Assembly (NCBI GenBank): GCA_029255685.2
Contig: CM055315.2
Span: forward strand, 34,069,729 to 34,133,728
DNA: 64,000 nt
DNA from: Silene conica
Lineage: Eukaryota > Streptophyta > Magnoliopsida > Caryophyllales > Caryophyllaceae
Direction: 5' to 3'
The notes beneath the pieces were generated by a model. It ran no database searches. It had not been told where the DNA came from and was given only the letters and a program-made list of their open reading frames with translations. The position numbers and the translations under genes were made by a program. Below, piece after piece: positions 9,895 through 22,406 of the stretch; position 1 is the first letter of the stretch; each line of letters starts with the position of its first letter.

Positions 9895-11041
9895 TTATGA
9901 TTATCTCATTTCGGTCTCAAATCACCCTAGGGCCCCTAAACAACTTTCGTTCTATTAGGGTAAGTCTATTGTTTTATTGGAAAGTCTACCTTCCAATCTT
10001 TCGATCTAGGTTGGGGTTAACTAAATAAACTGGTCTCATGTGTGCACTCAATCGACTTGTTCACAATTAAATTGCCATTAATAACCCTTATTTTAAGATC
10101 AACTAAAATAATTAACCTATTATATAACTATCGTGGCTTCCTTTATCCTAACATATTAAAGAAATTAGCTACGCATGGCTTGGGGAATTATATTACACTA
10201 ATGATTGTGTCGGATATATAACTAAATATAAATAAAAGACAAGATAAAGAAAACTAGAAATGAATAAGTAAATAAAGGAGAAAAGGGTAAACAGATTACA
10301 AAATAATCCGAGTGGAGGCAAGAGAGAAAAGGGAGAAAAGTGACAGAAGTTCCAATCTCAAAGCTACTGTGAAAAGTAAAAGTGTAAAATGACAAAATTT
10401 TAAAGAGTTGTGAATAGTGAAAAATGAGTCCCCAAATCATATGCTTAGTGCTCTTTTAAATAGTAAAATTTAGATTGGCACTAAGTTAAACCTAATATTG
10501 CACAAACAGCTGAGGCCCATTAGCAGATCTCCTCGATCGAGTACTTCAGAGTTACCCGATCGAGCAACATCATTGCAGATTCCCTTCGATTGAGGACTTC
10601 ATCCCTTCGATCGAACATTCCATTTGCAACATCCCTCGATCGAGCATTTCATTTACTCGATCGAGCAGTAGGTTCTTCGATCGAGTGCTTTTGTCACTCG
10701 ATCGAGTTGTGTATCCACTCGATCGAGGATCTCATCATTCGACAGCTTTCTTTATTGAACTTTCCTGTTGTTTTCAGCTTGTGTCCTCCTTCCTGACCTC
10801 TTCCACCTAAGCATTTCTTGCTTCCCGAGACTTGTGAGCTCCGTTTCAGGTTCCATCTCCTAAATGAGTGTGCTTAGGACAACTTTTGCTTGGTTTCTAC
10901 TACTTTCGGTTTCGTTCCTACAAAATGGTAAGACAAACTCAAAGTAGCCTATTCGGGGTAAAAAAGGACAAAATCGACGCGTAAAACATAGAGATGCGTG
11001 CCAAAAAGGTGTTGAAAAATGTATATAAAATGCACGCATCA
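9895..11041 (-). repeat. Partial LTR on minus, host of element A
   Basis: Read on minus it begins TGATGCGTGCATTTTATATA at 11041. On the right the sequence next to that start is purine-rich on minus (AAGTGAGA), as expected for a polypurine tract, so this would be a 3' LTR of a minus-strand element. It continues to 9895, where element A interrupts it; the remainder would be left of the window. It carries the CGATCGAG palindrome array. The assignment rests on the terminal motif and on the nested position; no second LTR is visible. Confidence 0.45.
10531..10740. repeat. CGATCGAG palindrome array
   Basis: Eight or nine copies of the self-complementary motif CTCGATCGAG or one-base variants occur in about 210 bp, spaced about 19-31 bp apart, between unrelated spacers. 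The design (short perfect palindrome, unrelated spacers, inside an LTR) resembles the CCGG arrays but the motif is different. Confidence 0.85.
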
Positions 11042-11529
11042 AAATCTCACTTAAGCATGTTGAAAAATACAACTCAATTTGGAGACTCAAGACTGAATTC
11101 AGTTTTTCTAAGACAAGGAGTGTCTTACACAAAACTTAAGGGAACTAATTAATCTTTTTAAAAAGGAAAAAACAAAAGACCCATTTTTGGTATTAAAGTC
11201 CACTTGCATAAACAAGATTAGTGTTGTGCGCCTTTTATATGCAATTATTCATCTATTTTGGCGCTCATTGTTTTATATATTCTATTTCATTGCTACATTC
11301 CCCGCGTTTGCTACTTTGAGTACATGTTATGGATTTGACAGGTTATTCGCCCAAATGTGCAAATGTAAGCCAGCTTAATCCTGTCGAAAAAGGTGAGATG
11401 AGCTAACGTTCCTAGTCTTGATGTAAATAAAGCTTGGAAATCATTCTCTTGGAGTCCGTAGTGAAGCAAAGAAGCTTATCGAGCAAAATAAGAGCTTCAC
11501 ATTACTAGTGCCTACTTTAAAAAGTGATA
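11042..11529. other. Unassigned sequence
   Basis: Probably internal or 3' noncoding sequence of the minus-strand element whose LTR starts at 11041. I see no ORF of interest, no domain and no repeat. Confidence 0.4.
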
Positions 11530-11974
11530 ACCATTGTTGTTAAAATCGCGAACCGGATTATCGGATCGTACGATCCTAAGATCCAAAAAGTGGAAAACGA
11601 TTCAAATTGTCATAGGATCGTTTTGGTGGTAGGATCGGTAAGGATCGGGTAGGATCGCAAAGATCAATTGTATGATCATTCAGGATCGTAAAATGCTTAT
11701 TTGTGTTATAAATTTGTGTGTTGGTTGTTCTTTTATACTTATAACTATAAATTAAATGTGTATGTAATATGTTGATATGATTATTAAAATTTTCATGTCA
11801 TTAAATAAACTTTTACCACTATACATTCAAATTATACCAAATTGTATGCATAAACATGTTTATCTAAGCTATTTGTAGGATCTTACGATTCTACGATTCG
11901 ATCCTACGATCCGATCCTACCACCCCTCTACGATCCAAACAGAATCCTGATCCCGACAACATTGGCCATAACTC
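11530..11974. mobile_element. hAT-like MITE with GGATCG repeats
   Basis: Imperfect inverted ends CCATTGTTGTTAAAATCG and CGACAACATTGG bracket a segment with several GGATCGTA/TACGATCC repeats near both ends and an AT-rich middle. No transposase is present. No clean target duplication was found, so the exact ends are uncertain. Confidence 0.5.
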
Positions 11975-12030
11975 AAGATCCACAACTGATAATCAAGCGA
12001 TTCTAAAGTCTATTAAATTATAAATATATA

Positions 12031-13692
12031 TCTATATAAAAGTATATAAGAAGAACCACCATACATTAATTGGACACGTGTCACTCTCACATTAAAAATT
12101 TTCCCACCCAAATTCCCATGATTTGATTAAATTTTGGAAAAAAATATTCTCACTAATTAATGTATACAAAATCTTGGAAAAAATATTCTCACATCACTAC
12201 TATATATACAAAATACTGCAAATTATTCTTTGGATATCTTTGATTAAAGGTATTTTACAATTGTACCATACAGTTATTGTACGTATAAAATGCAATATGA
12301 TTCATATATAATAACTATAATAGAGAAATCATTGGACACATGTCAGTTATTGGTTAAATATTTTTTGTCCATTAGTTATTTCATTATTTATGGTAAAATT
12401 ATTACGTAGTTTCAAATTAATATTAATTGTGATTATTTAATTATAATATTATTATATTTTCTCTTTTTATAATTTTAGTTAATCATGTTATCTATATTCA
12501 TTTATAATTTATTTCTCTTTTATGATTTCATTCTGTAGAATTTCTATTTATTTGATTTTACTTGAGTACTTAAATGTTTATGGAGTATTACTCGGTCAAT
12601 AATCTCTTATTTGTAAAGAAATACAGAGCATTTGCTAATGTGATTCAATAAACCAATCTTTTTTATACTTACAAAAATTTAGAACTTAGATTTCATGTTC
12701 AAGGTTTATAAATGTTTATACTAAGACATTAATTTTGTATCACTTATTTTTCAAGTTTTTTTCGACAATATTTTACAATAGGAAGACTTTGAAAAAGAAA
12801 GGAGACATATTAAACGTTCCACGACTATATTCTACTGAAATATTATTTTTTTATGACTTATTTTACGGCAAATAAATGGAACATATTACTACGGTATTTC
12901 CCCACAAAACACATACTTTCCGTAAATGAAAGCCGTACAAATTACGCACAGTCCACCAATACGACAAGATCAGTCCAAAACTATGACATGATGTATTTCC
13001 TTATTTACACCCTTTTACTTTTGCCCTCATTGTTTTGTTATAATTTTTTCGTACTATACTTGGTAAATGGGTCGAATCAAGTTCTATCGGACCAATTTGG
13101 GCCGGGTAAGTTTAGTTCATCATTATTTCGGAATAATTCAGGTTGTGTCGGTCATTTTGGGTTTCAGATTTATTTTGATGTGTTGGTCGCCGATGTGTTG
13201 GTCGTTGGTCGGTTTAAGTGGGTGGGGTCATTTTCGGGTTAATGATCAAGAGCGAAAATCATAATTTTGGATCTGGGTGGTTTCAGATCGACCACTTTGG
13301 GTTGGATCAGTTATCAATCAAGATAATTTAGGTCAATTTCGGATTTTTTGTCACATTCGCGAGTTGTAGTTTGGGTCAATGACGGATCTTAGGTCAGCCT
13401 ATTTTTGGATTTGTAATAACTATTGTCCTCAAATACTTTGAAATATGACAATAATAAAAGGATAAACTGTGATAGTCGAGTAACTGAAAATAGGAGCTTA
13501 TAAATAAAGATAAAATGCGAGACCAAATATTACTCAAAACCTCAAATTACAAATAACGAATTGTGACTGGCTATTTTAACCTATTGACAACACTATTTTC
13601 TGATATTTTATACATTTTAAACATTTATCTATATAGAACTACGAACTATTCAACTATTCATTTCCGTGCAATTTGCACGGGTTCTAAGCTAG
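12031..13692 (+). mobile_element. Non-autonomous Helitron (1662 bp)
   Basis: It starts TCTATATAAAAG after an A and ends CTAG before a T, which fits Helitron insertion between A and T without target duplication. A hairpin CCGTGCA-ATT-TGCACGG (13664-13680) lies 8 bp upstream of the CTAG end. These are the 5'-TC, 3' hairpin and CTRR hallmarks. No Rep/helicase coding region is present, and I do not recognise a captured gene fragment. Confidence 0.8.
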
Positions 13693-15130
13693 TGATAATA
13701 TAATACAAGACTATTTTATTATACATTTGAAATAAGATTAAAGTCTATTAAACTACAAAACGGTGATGCGAGATCACATAAAATTACAACCGAATCAATA
13801 TTCCCTTACATTACGGGTAATATTGATTAAAGCAAAGGTCATACTAAGATTACATAATTCAAAATTATATAATAAAGATATTATATTCAATGATAAAAAT
13901 TCAGCATCAAAATATGTAAATGACATGCAAAATTAAGTGCCAAATCGCCCTATTTAACTTATATCGAATATATATAGTCCGGTTTTATGGAAACTCGCGA
14001 TTTTAACTTATTAAAACGCAAAATATTTTAGTCAAAGTTAATTATCCTAACACTTTTAGGATTCAAAAATTAGTCATTACTCAATTTTAGACAATAATTC
14101 AACTCATTATATCATATATGTTCATTTTTGACCTAAATTCATAACCTTTTATGAAACAAATCCAAATTAAATTACAATAATTTCAAAATTTTAATCTTAT
14201 ACTTTTGAGCATACTTAAATTTATCCATGACACTCGTAATGTCCAAAACTTAGGTTAAAACTCCCGAATTAATTCTGAGAAATCAATGTTGTCATTTATC
14301 GGTTTTATCGAATAAAATATCTAGTGCATACGGAAATTAATTTAATTAAATTTTCAATTTCAGATATGAGTAATATAATATAAATTCAACATAAAATAAT
14401 TTTCTCAAGTTATTTAATTCGTTTCAGTTATTTTTGCCAAACTAGTCATTATTATGTCATTTTTAAATTAAAAATTCATAAATTGTGCAAAACGAATTTA
14501 ATTCATCTCAAATTTTACACACACTGATTAAATATTGCATGTGACAACATATTAAATATTTCTGGCCTGATACACTGTTTATCTATTTTTAACCCATTAA
14601 ACTCTTAATATGTCATTTTACCTCATAAAATTCATAGTTCTTCCAAAGTAAATATAATTTATCTGACATTTTACTTAAAGTAAGTAAAATATGCATGTGA
14701 GGTCATATATAAATTTTCAAGGTCATATTCGAAGTTAAACTAATTTTAATCTTGTTACCTCGATTTGTTACATTTTATCTCATAAAAATTATAAATCATG
14801 CAAAATAAATCTGATTTATTTGAATTTACATACAATAATTAAAATACGCATTTGAGGTTGCATAAAATGTTTAATGTCAGAATCGATGTTTAAATATTTT
14901 TAGTCACATAATTTTATTTTACTCATAAAATTGTCATTTTATACTAAAAATCATTATAATGAACAATAAAAATTACATAAATTATCATTGATGACCGAAA
15001 AATATTTTAGGACCAGAATATATTACATGCGAAATATTTTGTGACATTTATCTCATAATCACAAATTTTAGTTTTGTTTGTAGTTCATTAACTCGTAAAA
15101 ACTAGAAAACGATTTTGTGCACATTCTAAG
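13693..15130. other. AT-rich degenerate repeat block
   Basis: No gene. Phrases such as CTCATAAAATT, GCATGTGAGGT(C/T)ATA and TTTAAT recur at intervals of roughly 120-160 bp, suggesting an old, diverged tandem repeat. It may be the noncoding interior of a decayed LTR element whose primer-binding site is at 15131-15146. Confidence 0.4.
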
Positions 15131-15809
15131 CTCTTAATACCAATTGAAGGGTTGATAATCCTCATTAGTCAAACTAATAAAAAAGTTAACTCATTAACTA
15201 TAGGACCTAATGCAAAACAAAAGAAGAGAAGAAGAAATTGTCCTCACATTAGAAAACCGGATTTTAGGGCACAAAATTAGTCACCTACTAATTTTGTTCT
15301 TGAGCTATCAAAGATGGGAATCTGGGATGATCCTCCAACTTGAGATTTCAATGTAGAAATCCTCCTTTGAAATTGCACCCAAGACAATAACCACAAACAC
15401 TAGAATAAATTATGTCTAAAAAATATTTCTAGTAACCTTAATACTTGTTTACTACTTAGTAAAATGATGTTTATATTAGATTTTGAGAACAATACATAAA
15501 AAAATTTTTATCTGAATAATTGTATGAGAAAAATCGCAATTGCATTAGAATAAAATGAGAGCAAAAGTCCTCATATGTAGTAGTGTGGCACGGTCCAAGA
15601 GGAGACAAGAAGTGACCTTACTTCTTTTTGTTTTTTGCTTTTTATTCTATCTTACCAATATGATAGGTAATGTAAGAGTTTATTTAGGGTTGCTAATGAA
15701 TATCATTTATTTTAGCATAAATAGAACAATTCTATTCTGCACTAAGCTCACAAAAAAACGGCCACTACAATACATAAATGGCACTCCATTTATTTTTGTC
15801 ATTTGTCAT
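15131..15809 (-). repeat. Possible copia-type PBS and LTR edge on minus
   Basis: On minus the sequence TTGGTATTAAGAGC resembles the initiator-Met primer-binding site of copia elements (usually TGGTATCAGAGC). It is preceded by an end reading CAACCCTTCA, as expected for an LTR terminus. The rest to 15809 would be LTR, cut by the element at 15810. The match is imperfect and no partner LTR was identified. Confidence 0.3.
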
Positions 15810-17393
15810 TGATGAGCTATATTTTTGGTCATAATTTTCATTATATTTTCTTCACTTTTGGTCCCGATTCGACCTCGTTCTACGTGCCTTTGCTCGATTT
15901 TATACCCATTGCCTCGACTATTCCTATTTAGTTGCCATTTTGTAGGTGTAGTGGCGGGGAGCGAAGAAACGGGAGCAAACGAGGTGATTTTGGAGCAAAT
16001 GGTGAAGATTTGTTGAGGTTTTTGGCCCAGGCCCTCTCAGCCGGTCCCAGACCGGCGGCCGGCCGGCCGGCTGAGAGGCTTGACTTGACTTTTGGAAGAA
16101 AAAGGAAGAAAGTTACAGGAATTTAGAGTTTGACTACCAGCCGGTCCCGGACCGGCAGCCGGCCGGTCGGCCGAGAGTCAAAGCCTTCCTTCGAATTTGT
16201 GCAAAAAGTCAGAAGTTTCAAATCAGACTCCCATCCGGTGGCCAACCGGCAGCCGGCCCACCGGCTGGCTGTACCTGTGCATTCAAGAAAAAGAAGAAAA
16301 AACTCAGAATTCTGTGTTTTGACTCTTAGCCAGTTCCAGACCGGCAGCCGGTGGACCGGCTGAGAGTCAAATTTCAGATTTTTGCGCACTATATATACCC
16401 GCACTTAGTCTATTTTCATTAACGCAACTTTGAGATATTTTCACGCATTTCTAGGGTTTTGTTACTGTTTCATTGCTTACATTTCCACATTAAAAACTCT
16501 CTTAAAAACCTTAATCTTTCCTTAGTTTTTCTTTTAATCTTGTAGTTCTTCATAATCTTTCCTTAGTTATTTCCTAGTGGTTCTTCTTAGCAATTGTTCT
16601 AGGGCTTTTGGTTGTAATTGGGAGCATTTGAGAGGATCTTTCACTTGTAATCAAAGCTCATGCCTTTATTCAATTGTTTGGTATAATCATCTTCCTCTTT
16701 ACCTAGTTAATACATTTACTTTAAGTTTCTTTCATTCAATTCTTTACCTTTGTTTATTCATTATGTTTAGCACTTGTTTATCATTCATCCATATGTTTTT
16801 CATAGCCATGAGTGAGTAGACTTATACCTAGGGTTAGGGGGGAACTTGGGTGTCGGTAGATGATAATATCATGCTAGTTTATAGATTAGTTGTTCTTGAG
16901 AAAAGGGTTTTCCTCTTATTGCATGCTAAGTGTTTGATGATTTGCCTCAATGAAAGTTGGGCTTTCATTTTAGCGTGACTTGCCTTTAGCGACGATTGAG
17001 GGTTTGCCTTGATATGTTTTAGGGTTGGTTGTGTGTATTTGTAGCGAAATTTAGGGTATTCCGACCCAGGTTTAGTCGACTCGAGAGAAGAGAGTTACCG
17101 AGATCCCTTTGTTTGAGACCATCTAGTTGATCTTCTAGTTTGTTCATCTACCCATCTTAGTGACCCCTGACACCCTAGTTTACCTTTAATTGAATTTACA
17201 TCTTAGCTTTTTCATTTGCTCATTAGTTGTTAATCATTCCACATAACTTATTATCCCGACTTAGGTTTACATTAGAATTAGACTAAGCATTTATCCCCAC
17301 CATCTTCGTGTTCGACCCCGATCTTAATACTACTTGTTTTCGGGTTTTATAAATGTGTTTGATACCGGCAGTGACGGCAAAAGCCGGTCATCA
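15810..17393 (+). repeat. Athila-family LTR without internal region, probable solo LTR (1584 bp)
   Basis: It starts TGATGAGC and ends AAAGCCGGTCATCA and is collinear with the element A LTR, including four CCGG palindromes, a TATA box (TATATATA, 16390-16397) followed by CCCGCACTTAGTC, and the 3' half. No polypurine tract precedes it and no primer-binding site follows it, so it stands alone. Flanking five bases (GTCAT left, AAATG right) do not match, so a simple solo LTR with intact duplication is not shown. Confidence 0.8.
16038..16366. repeat. CCGG palindrome array in U3 of the 15810 LTR (4 units)
   Basis: Units start at 16038, 16138, 16232 and 16327. The outer AGCCGG/CCGGCT pair is intact in the first unit and mutated on one side in the others (for example CATCCGG, TAGCCAG). 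The last unit lies about 25 bp upstream of the TATA box, as in element A. Confidence 0.85.
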
Positions 17394-17690
17394 AAATGCG
17401 TTTGTAAATGTATGACATGTGACACATAACATGTCACTAGTGATTATAATGCGTATTTAACAATTTAAATATCATTCTTCATCAAATAAATTACCATTGA
17501 CAATCATATAAGTAATTCATAATTACATATATGTAAAATAAGTCATTTTAATTTTAGTTATAATAAATCAAAACATTTTGTAATTATAATTAACCCTTTA
17601 TATATTCCAATCTCGCATGTTTCGTAAACATCGATTAATTTTAGTAATATAACATTTTAATTACTAATTTTGAATATTATTTAATCATAT
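17394..17690. other. AT-rich intergenic sequence
   Basis: No ORF, terminal repeat or RNA gene recognised. Confidence 0.4.
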
Positions 17691-19597
17691 TAAAATAAGA
17701 TTTTATTTTCTCGTTTTTTTCAAATTAAGGAATTAATTAATCCGTATCAATATACAATTAATTAATTTTACCGTTTGAGAATCGTGCTATATGTGTGACA
17801 TAAAGAGATCAACTGAACACCACCGTCATACAACACTAATGTCAAACTCTAACAAGTCAATCATTACCGATTAATGTTGATCAGTTGACTATATAAGTGA
17901 ATAATCCCATGCGTATTTTTATTATAAGATTTAAGCATCTGATCGCAGTATTGTTGATGACATTTACTCCAATAATTACTTATAACAACGGTTCTGAATA
18001 TTATAACCGTTGTTAATAATAGTTTAGATATTGACAACGCTACAGACTAAAACCGATGTTATTAGTAATAACAACGGGGAAAAAAATCTGAATTGTTGTT
18101 ATTACTATCAAATGATTTCCGCCAAAATAAATATTTAATTTACAACGTTATTTCCTATTCGCTTTACCTATATTTGTAGTCGTGTCACATTATTTAAGCG
18201 GGGTGGTTTTTGTCGGTCCAATCTTATCTATATAAATACAAGAAAATTTCAAGCGTTCTCATGCGTCAAAATCATCACATACAATTTTATTTTATTTACA
18301 AAAATGTGGGACCCACGCCAAATAATACGTAATTAATTACTGAAAAACATCTATATTTATGTTTTGGACGGAAATGTTTACGGGTATGTTTTGTACGTAA
18401 ATATTAAATATTAATGACTAACGAATAATGAATAATTAAAAGCAAAAATAATTCAGTCCAAATTTTAACTATGATAATAAATTATACCAATTGATTAAAA
18501 ATCCGTCTAAATTTTAAGTAACAATAATAAATTACGATAACAATAAAATTAAAGTACAAAAAGTTATAGCAATTGATAAAAATCAATGTTGTTAGAAAAA
18601 TAACAGTATTTAACCAAAGTTATTAGATAAAATAAGATTTTATTTTCTCGTTTTTTTCAAATTAAGGAATTAATTAATCCGTATCAATATACAATTAATT
18701 AATTTTACCGTTTGAGAATCGTGCTATATGTGTGACATAAAGAGATCAACTGAACACCACCGTCATACAACACTAATGTCAAACTCTAACAAGTCAATCA
18801 TTACCGATTAATGTTGATCAGTTAACTATATAAGTGAATAATCCCATGCGTATTTTTATTATAAGATTTAAGCATCTGATCGCAGTATTGTTGATGACAT
18901 TTACTCCAATAATTACTTATAACAACGGTTCTGAATATTATAACCGTTGTTAATAATAGTTTAGATATTGACAACGCTACAGACTAAAACCGATGTTATT
19001 AGTAATATCAACGGGGGAAAAAATCTGAATTGTTGTTATTACTATCAAATGATTTCCGCCAAAATAAATATTTAATTTACAACGTTATTTCTTATTCGCT
19101 TTAATATGCGTTGTTAAAGGGGCGTTGTTGTTACCTATATTTGTAGTCGTGTCACATTATTTAAGCGGGGTGGTTTTTGTCGGTCCAATCTTATCTATAT
19201 AAATACAAGAAAATTTCAAGCGTTCTCATGCGTCCACATCATCACATACAATTTTATTTTATTTACAAAAATGTGGGACCCACGACAAATAATACGTAAT
19301 TAATTACTGAAAAACATCTATATTTATGTTTTGGACGGAAATGTTTACGGGTATGTTTTGTACGTAAATATTAAATATTAATGACTAACGAATAATGAAT
19401 AATTAAAAGCAAAAATAATTCAGTCCAAATTTTAACTATGATAATAAATTATACCAATTGATTAAAAATCCGTCTAAATTTTAAGTAACAATAATAAATT
19501 ACGATAACAATAAAATTAAAGTACAAAAAGTTATAGCAATTGATAAAAATCAATGTTGTTAGAAAAATAACAGTATTTAACCAAAGTTATTAGATAA
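17691..19597. repeat. Tandem duplication, about 0.94 kb per copy
   Basis: Copy 1 is 17691-18627 and copy 2 is 18628-19597, joined directly and nearly identical by eye. Copy 2 has about 33 bp more, containing ATGCGTTGTTAAAGG near 19105-19135; copy 1 lacks it. Each copy holds several inverted short motifs of the AACAACGG/CCGTTGTT type around AT-rich sequence, a pattern seen in subterminal regions of DNA transposons. Nothing in it codes. Confidence 0.9.
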
Positions 19598-20758
19598 TAA
19601 ACTATCAATTTACCAAGAAATTTAAATACTAAATACTAAATGCAACTATAAATTTATTGTAAATGCAAAACATTAGAATTTTCTGTTTTAAAAAATAAGA
19701 AATAAGGTATCACGTACGCCTTGAATATATTCAATCAGATTTAATGTTTTGTGAATTAAAGCATTGTTGATATTAAATATAACAATTAATATAGTCTACC
19801 ATGAAATTTTCGAATACTTTTAATAATATTTGGGATATTCTACATGGTACCCCTTAATTTTTCGACTTTCTACATGGTACCCCTACACTTTTTAAAACAT
19901 ACATGGTACCCCTAATTGTTGTCATTATCACTACGTGTACCCCTAAACTTTATTTTCCGTCAATTAAAATCATTTTTAAGCGTTAAATGATTACTTAGAC
20001 GCATAACCAAACTTGACATTTATCATCTCACGACATAAGGACTCTATTAGAATTAATATTCATTCTTTAGACGTGATAATTTGGCAAAGATCAATGATTT
20101 TTCCTTCACCTTTTTTTTAGCATATATATTATCTATAAATATTAGGATCGAGATGGATATTGAGCCTAATAGAGTCCTTATATCATGTGATAACAAATGA
20201 CAAGCTTCTTTACGCGTTCAAGTTATCACTTAAAGCTTTAAAATGAGTTTAATTGACGGAAAATAAAGTTTAGGGGTACGCTTAGTGATAATGACAACAA
20301 TTAGGGGTACCATGTATGTTTTAAAAAGTGAAGGGGTACCATGTAGAAAGTCAAAAAATTGAGGGGTACCATGTAGAATATCCCATAATATTTAGACTGC
20401 TTTAGTTAATTTTATAATTATGTTTTTTGAATCGTATTGCAAACCTTTTAAATTTTGATAATTGTTTTTATTGTATAGCGATATTTAAATTTTTAGCTTT
20501 TTATTATTTTCCGTACATTGGAGTTAATATACTATAAATCATGTTTTAACACTGCATTCGTGCAATTTTTTGGACGGATTTAAAACATGTGTAAGTTTCA
20601 AAACTCATGTAAGTTTTGCACGTGTTTTAACTTATTATCATTATAAAAGAAATAAAGTATAAAATATTAATGTATTTTGGTTAATATTTTGAAGTGTTAT
20701 TTAATATATCAATATTTTTGAAACATATCCGTGCAATTTTGCACTGGTTGAAAACTAG
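19194..20758 (+). mobile_element. Probable second Helitron, with a MULE-type element inside
   Basis: The right end reads CCGTGCAATTTTGCACTGG followed by AAAACTAG and then T, a weakened version of the hairpin-plus-CTAG end of the Helitron at 13692. A candidate 5' end TCTATATAAATACAAG lies at 19194 after an A, and its twin lies at 18227 in the other copy of the tandem duplication, so the true start is ambiguous. The MULE-type element at 19832-20384 is inserted in it. Confidence 0.5.
19832..20384. mobile_element. MULE-type MITE with very long inverted repeats (553 bp)
   Basis: Ends read GGGATATTCTACATGG and its complement, with an exact 9-bp target duplication ATAATATTT at 19823-19831 and 20385-20393. 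A 9-bp duplication and long terminal repeats point to Mutator-like elements. The arms match over roughly 200 bp each, so most of the element can fold into one hairpin. Each arm contains several copies of TACATGGTACCCCT or close variants. No coding capacity. Confidence 0.85.
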
Positions 20759-21454
20759 TTAGATATATTGATAAAGTCATCAGCTTCCGATAACATATGA
20801 ATCGATAACCAATCGAACACCCGATATGAGTAACCTAAATAGTACTCGAAACATGATTCAATCCAAATTGAACTGAAACTAATCGAATTGAATTCAATAA
20901 TAACTAAATGATACCCGAACTTGAATATATCTGAAGTCTGAATAGATAAGAACTGAACTGATTGTCCTGAATTAAAAATAATTATTCTTTCAAACATACA
21001 CTCATATTTAAACTTGTGACGGGTCAGGTAATACCCATGTGGTAATTTGTGTTTTATGTATTTTTCATTAATTCTTTATCCATCAATAATGGTATTATGA
21101 TTTACTAAATTTAAATTAAAACGTACTCCTGTAAGGTATATTTAACCTAATTTCTTTTTTGTAAATTTATCATCAGCTTAAGAAAGTTATAACTCGAATC
21201 TCAACTGAACTTACATTACCAGACCTGAACCGTACCCGACTTAAAATAACACAAACCGATTAAAGTGACAAACTGAAATGAACCCGATAAAATCAAACTA
21301 AAACTAAAACTAAGTTCATCAAAATGATTTACCCTATCCGAAACTGACCAAATGACCCATTTGCCAGGTCTACTTAAACCGACTGAAAAATGACAAACAC
21401 GTATTGAGAAGGATAAAAGCATGACTTATACTAAAACTAATTGTGTATGACTAA
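20759..21454. other. AT-rich sequence with a hAT-like right end near 21372
   Basis: Repeated ACCCGA/CCGAAC and AACTGAA motifs and the end TTTGCCAGGTCTA (complement TAGACCTGGCAAA) resemble the right side of a hAT element. I could not place a matching left end or duplication. No gene is seen. Confidence 0.35.
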
Positions 21455-21679
21455 GGCCCTGTTCTTTTCGGCTGAAACGAGCTGAATTGAATTAATTGGA
21501 GTAGAGCTTAATTGAACTAAATTGAGTGGAACGGAGGTAAAGTGAATTTAGTTGAATTAAAAGCTAACTTTGTAAAGAGATTAATTGAATATAATTGATT
21601 GAACGTAAATAAAACCTAACGGAATATATAAGCAAGCAAAATTGAAAGGAGCTGAAATTAAGTCAGAAAAAACAGGGCC
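21455..21679. mobile_element. PIF/Harbinger-type MITE (225 bp)
   Basis: Ends GGCCCTGTTCTTTT and AAAAAACAGGGCC form an imperfect inverted repeat, flanked by a 3-bp duplication TAA (21452-21454 and 21680-21682). The GGCCCTGTT terminus with TAA suggests Tourist/Harbinger. The interior is made of repeated GAATTGA and GCTGAA-like words. Confidence 0.75.
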
Positions 21680-22332
21680 TAAATCACTCAAAACTAGATA
21701 AGTAATGATTTTAAAATGGTGTTAAATTGGGTTAAATTTGAATCTCCGGTTAAATTTGAGTTCTCTATTTGAGTGTAGGTCAAGTATGAGTCAGAGTTAT
21801 TCATTATGATATGAGTGTTAAAGTGTAAGGTCAAGCATGAGTTGCAAAAACCCCTCGTCGCAGCGGAAAATATAAACATACAAACATGCCAAAATTTACG
21901 CGGAATTTAAACTTTAACATGCTTGATAAGATACGAGGTGAATTAACAAACTAAAACATGCGTAAGTAACAAAACATAATTAAGTATTTAAGTACAATAT
22001 AAAAGCAACCCGGGATAGTTTATCCCTACAGGCACAAAATACTGTAAGTAAAGTCTAGGCCTAGCTAAACGATGTAAAGTGTAAGTCATCGACGAAATGG
22101 ATCATCGCTCGCTAGCCTCAGTAACCCCTCCACCAGCTATCATGTACCTACATACATGAAAACATGTACGCCACAATTAGTGGGGAGTGACTAGAGTTCT
22201 CCTAGCCACTTGTTGTCAATAACACATATAACATAGTCGCGCGTATCCGTAAAAACCGTAAACAAATATGAGATATTTGCTCCCATAAGGCGATTTGGCA
22301 TTAAAAGTTGAGCATGTGCATACATATTTTAT

Positions 22333-22336
<4 letters not shown>

Positions 22337-22402
<66 letters not shown>
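22337..22402. repeat. (TA)n microsatellite, left of the chromovirus
   Basis: About 33 TA units directly abut the chromovirus left LTR. It continues at 32573-32632 on the other side, so the retrotransposon split one TA tract. Its five bases next to the LTR supply the target duplication ATATA. Confidence 0.9.

Positions 22403-22406
<4 letters not shown>

Noticed and set aside
20759-21372. hAT element ending at TTTGCCAGGTCTA
   Set aside because: Right terminus is plausible but no left terminus or 8-bp duplication was found; kept only as a note in the unassigned stretch.
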